Of a DNA stretch of 5,478 bases, positions 4,884-5,478 are shown piece by piece. Origin of the DNA: CAZDSS01 sp964508185 (lineage in GTDB: Bacteria; Pseudomonadota; Alphaproteobacteria; Sphingomonadales; Govanellaceae). Positions within the stretch are counted from its first letter, which is position 1; each line of letters starts with the position of its first letter. The stretch spans positions 1 to 5,478 of the forward strand of contig CAZDSS010000146.1 of assembly GCA_964508185.1 (NCBI GenBank), given 5' to 3'. The notes under the pieces were generated by a model. That model saw only the letters and a list, made by a program, of their open reading frames with translations. It did not search any database and had not been told where the DNA came from. The translations under genes were made by a program, and so were the position numbers.

Positions 4884-5478
4884 ATGAACTTTTCAATATT
4901 GACGCAATTCCTCGGCCTGACCTCCGCCGCGACCGGCGGGCAGTCGGGGCGTGCGGGACAGGCCCAGGGCATCTTCGCCCTGCAGGGCGCAAAGGGCGGC
5001 GCGTCCCAACAAGGCGGCGGCTTCGCCACCCTGCTGCAGGCCTTGGGGCTCACCCCCGGAAACGGCGTGAACATGCTTGCCGTCGATGCGGCGGCGACGG
5101 CTGCGGCCCCGGCGAAGTCCCTCACGGGACATGTGATTGCCTTCAACCTGCCGGATGCGGCGGAGATCCAGCCGGCAAATCCTGGGAACATGATTGCGGG
5201 CATTGCGGCCGGCGGCGCCATCCAGCGGCAGGTCGCCGTGACACAGAATGAGGACGGCGGCCAGAGCCTGGTGATCCGGGGGGCGGACGGGACCGAGATC
5301 ACGCTCGATGCCGCGCGCCTTGCGGAAATGGTGAACGGCACCACCAGTCCCGAGGAAATGGCCCTCTTCACCGAGACGCCCCTGGGCCGCCTGTTGCAGC
5401 AGCGGCCGGAGCTCAGGACCCTGCTCACAAACCGCGCAGGGGATACTGGTACCGATGCCCCGGCCGACCTGCTTGCGA
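4884..5478 (+). CDS. fliK: Probable flagellar hook-length control protein, N-terminal part
   Basis: The frame runs from ATG at 4884 to the window end without a stop, giving 198 residues of an incomplete protein. It starts MNFSILTQFLGLTSAATGG and continues as Ala-, Gly- and Gln-rich, low-complexity sequence. Short ordered stretches include GGGFATLLQALGL (44-56) and a Glu/Leu-rich helical part around TSPEEMALFTETPLGRLLQ. There is no Cys and no signal peptide, as expected for a type III-exported axial-length ruler. FliK N-termini are poorly conserved, so the name rests on composition, the FATLL-type N-terminal stretch, the sigma-54 promoter and the divergent flgKL operon. The diagnostic FliK C-terminal domain lies beyond the window. 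The first ATG after the predicted mRNA start is used; GGGGCG before it is a weak ribosome site. AT-rich first codons and GC-rich third positions afterwards support coding. Another flagellar gene of the hook operon cannot be excluded. Confidence 0.6.
   Translation, partial: MNFSILTQFLGLTSAATGGQSGRAGQAQGIFALQGAKGGASQQGGGFATLLQALGLTPGNGVNMLAVDAAATAAAPAKSLTGHVIAFNLPDAAEIQPANPGNMIAGIAAGGAIQRQVAVTQNEDGGQSLVIRGADGTEITLDAARLAEMVNGTTSPEEMALFTETPLGRLLQQRPELRTLLTNRAGDTGTDAPADLLA

Noticed and set aside
4700..5428. Minus-strand frame of 242 codons opposite the rightward gene
   Set aside because: It would cross the shared control region and the rightward sigma-54 promoter. It is rich in Arg, Pro, Cys and Ser, typical of a shadow frame, and has no family likeness.
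1..5478. Undescribed defence, mobile or biosynthetic system
   Set aside because: All long coding regions are housekeeping or flagellar genes. No direct-repeat array, transposase, integrase, attachment site or toxin-antitoxin pair was seen, including beside the tRNA, whose 3' end (the usual integration site) lies outside the window.

Overview
The window is a GC-rich chromosomal segment from a flagellated bacterium, most likely an alphaproteobacterium. Three things point that way: the elongator tRNA-Met sequence, the N-terminal wording of MnmA (V-N-S-L-G-F ahead of the PP-loop), and two divergent flagellar operons driven by sigma-54 promoters, a layout I recall from the Caulobacter hook-gene locus. 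The order within the class cannot be settled from this sequence.

Layout. Positions 1-59 hold an elongator tRNA-Met (anticodon CAU, minus strand) whose 3' end lies outside the window. It has its own sigma-70-type promoter (102-130), whose -35 box overlaps the stop codon of the next gene. Positions 127-1317 (minus) encode MnmA, the tRNA U34 2-thiouridylase, with its own promoter in the 59-bp gap before it. Positions 1377-2300 and 2336-4453 (minus) encode the hook-filament junction proteins FlgL (HAP3) and FlgK (HAP1). They are transcribed flgK to flgL with a 35-bp gap. FlgK is long (705 aa) because its variable middle contains two tandem copies of a domain of about 115 residues.

The 430-bp stretch between flgK and the rightmost gene (4454-4883) is a regulatory region. 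It carries two back-to-back sigma-54 (-24/-12) promoters, one reading left to flgKL and one reading right. Between them is a symmetric pair of 13-bp GGC...GCC elements that could be a shared activator site. Between the leftward promoter and flgK lies a possible 50-codon gene whose stop is 22 bp before flgK. Positions 4884-5478 (plus) are the 5' part of a gene still open at the window edge. Its Ala/Gly/Gln-rich sequence and context suggest FliK, the hook-length control protein.

How it fits together. The right half is a late-stage flagellar unit. A sigma-54 activator (FlbD-type by analogy) would switch on hook-length control on one side and hook-filament junction proteins on the other. The left half is tRNA housekeeping (an elongator tRNA and a wobble-thiolation enzyme) under ordinary vegetative promoters. 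The two halves are co-oriented neighbours with separate promoters. I saw no mobile element, CRISPR array, defence system or biosynthetic cluster. The most interesting parts are the bidirectional sigma-54 control region and the small open frame inside the flgK leader.
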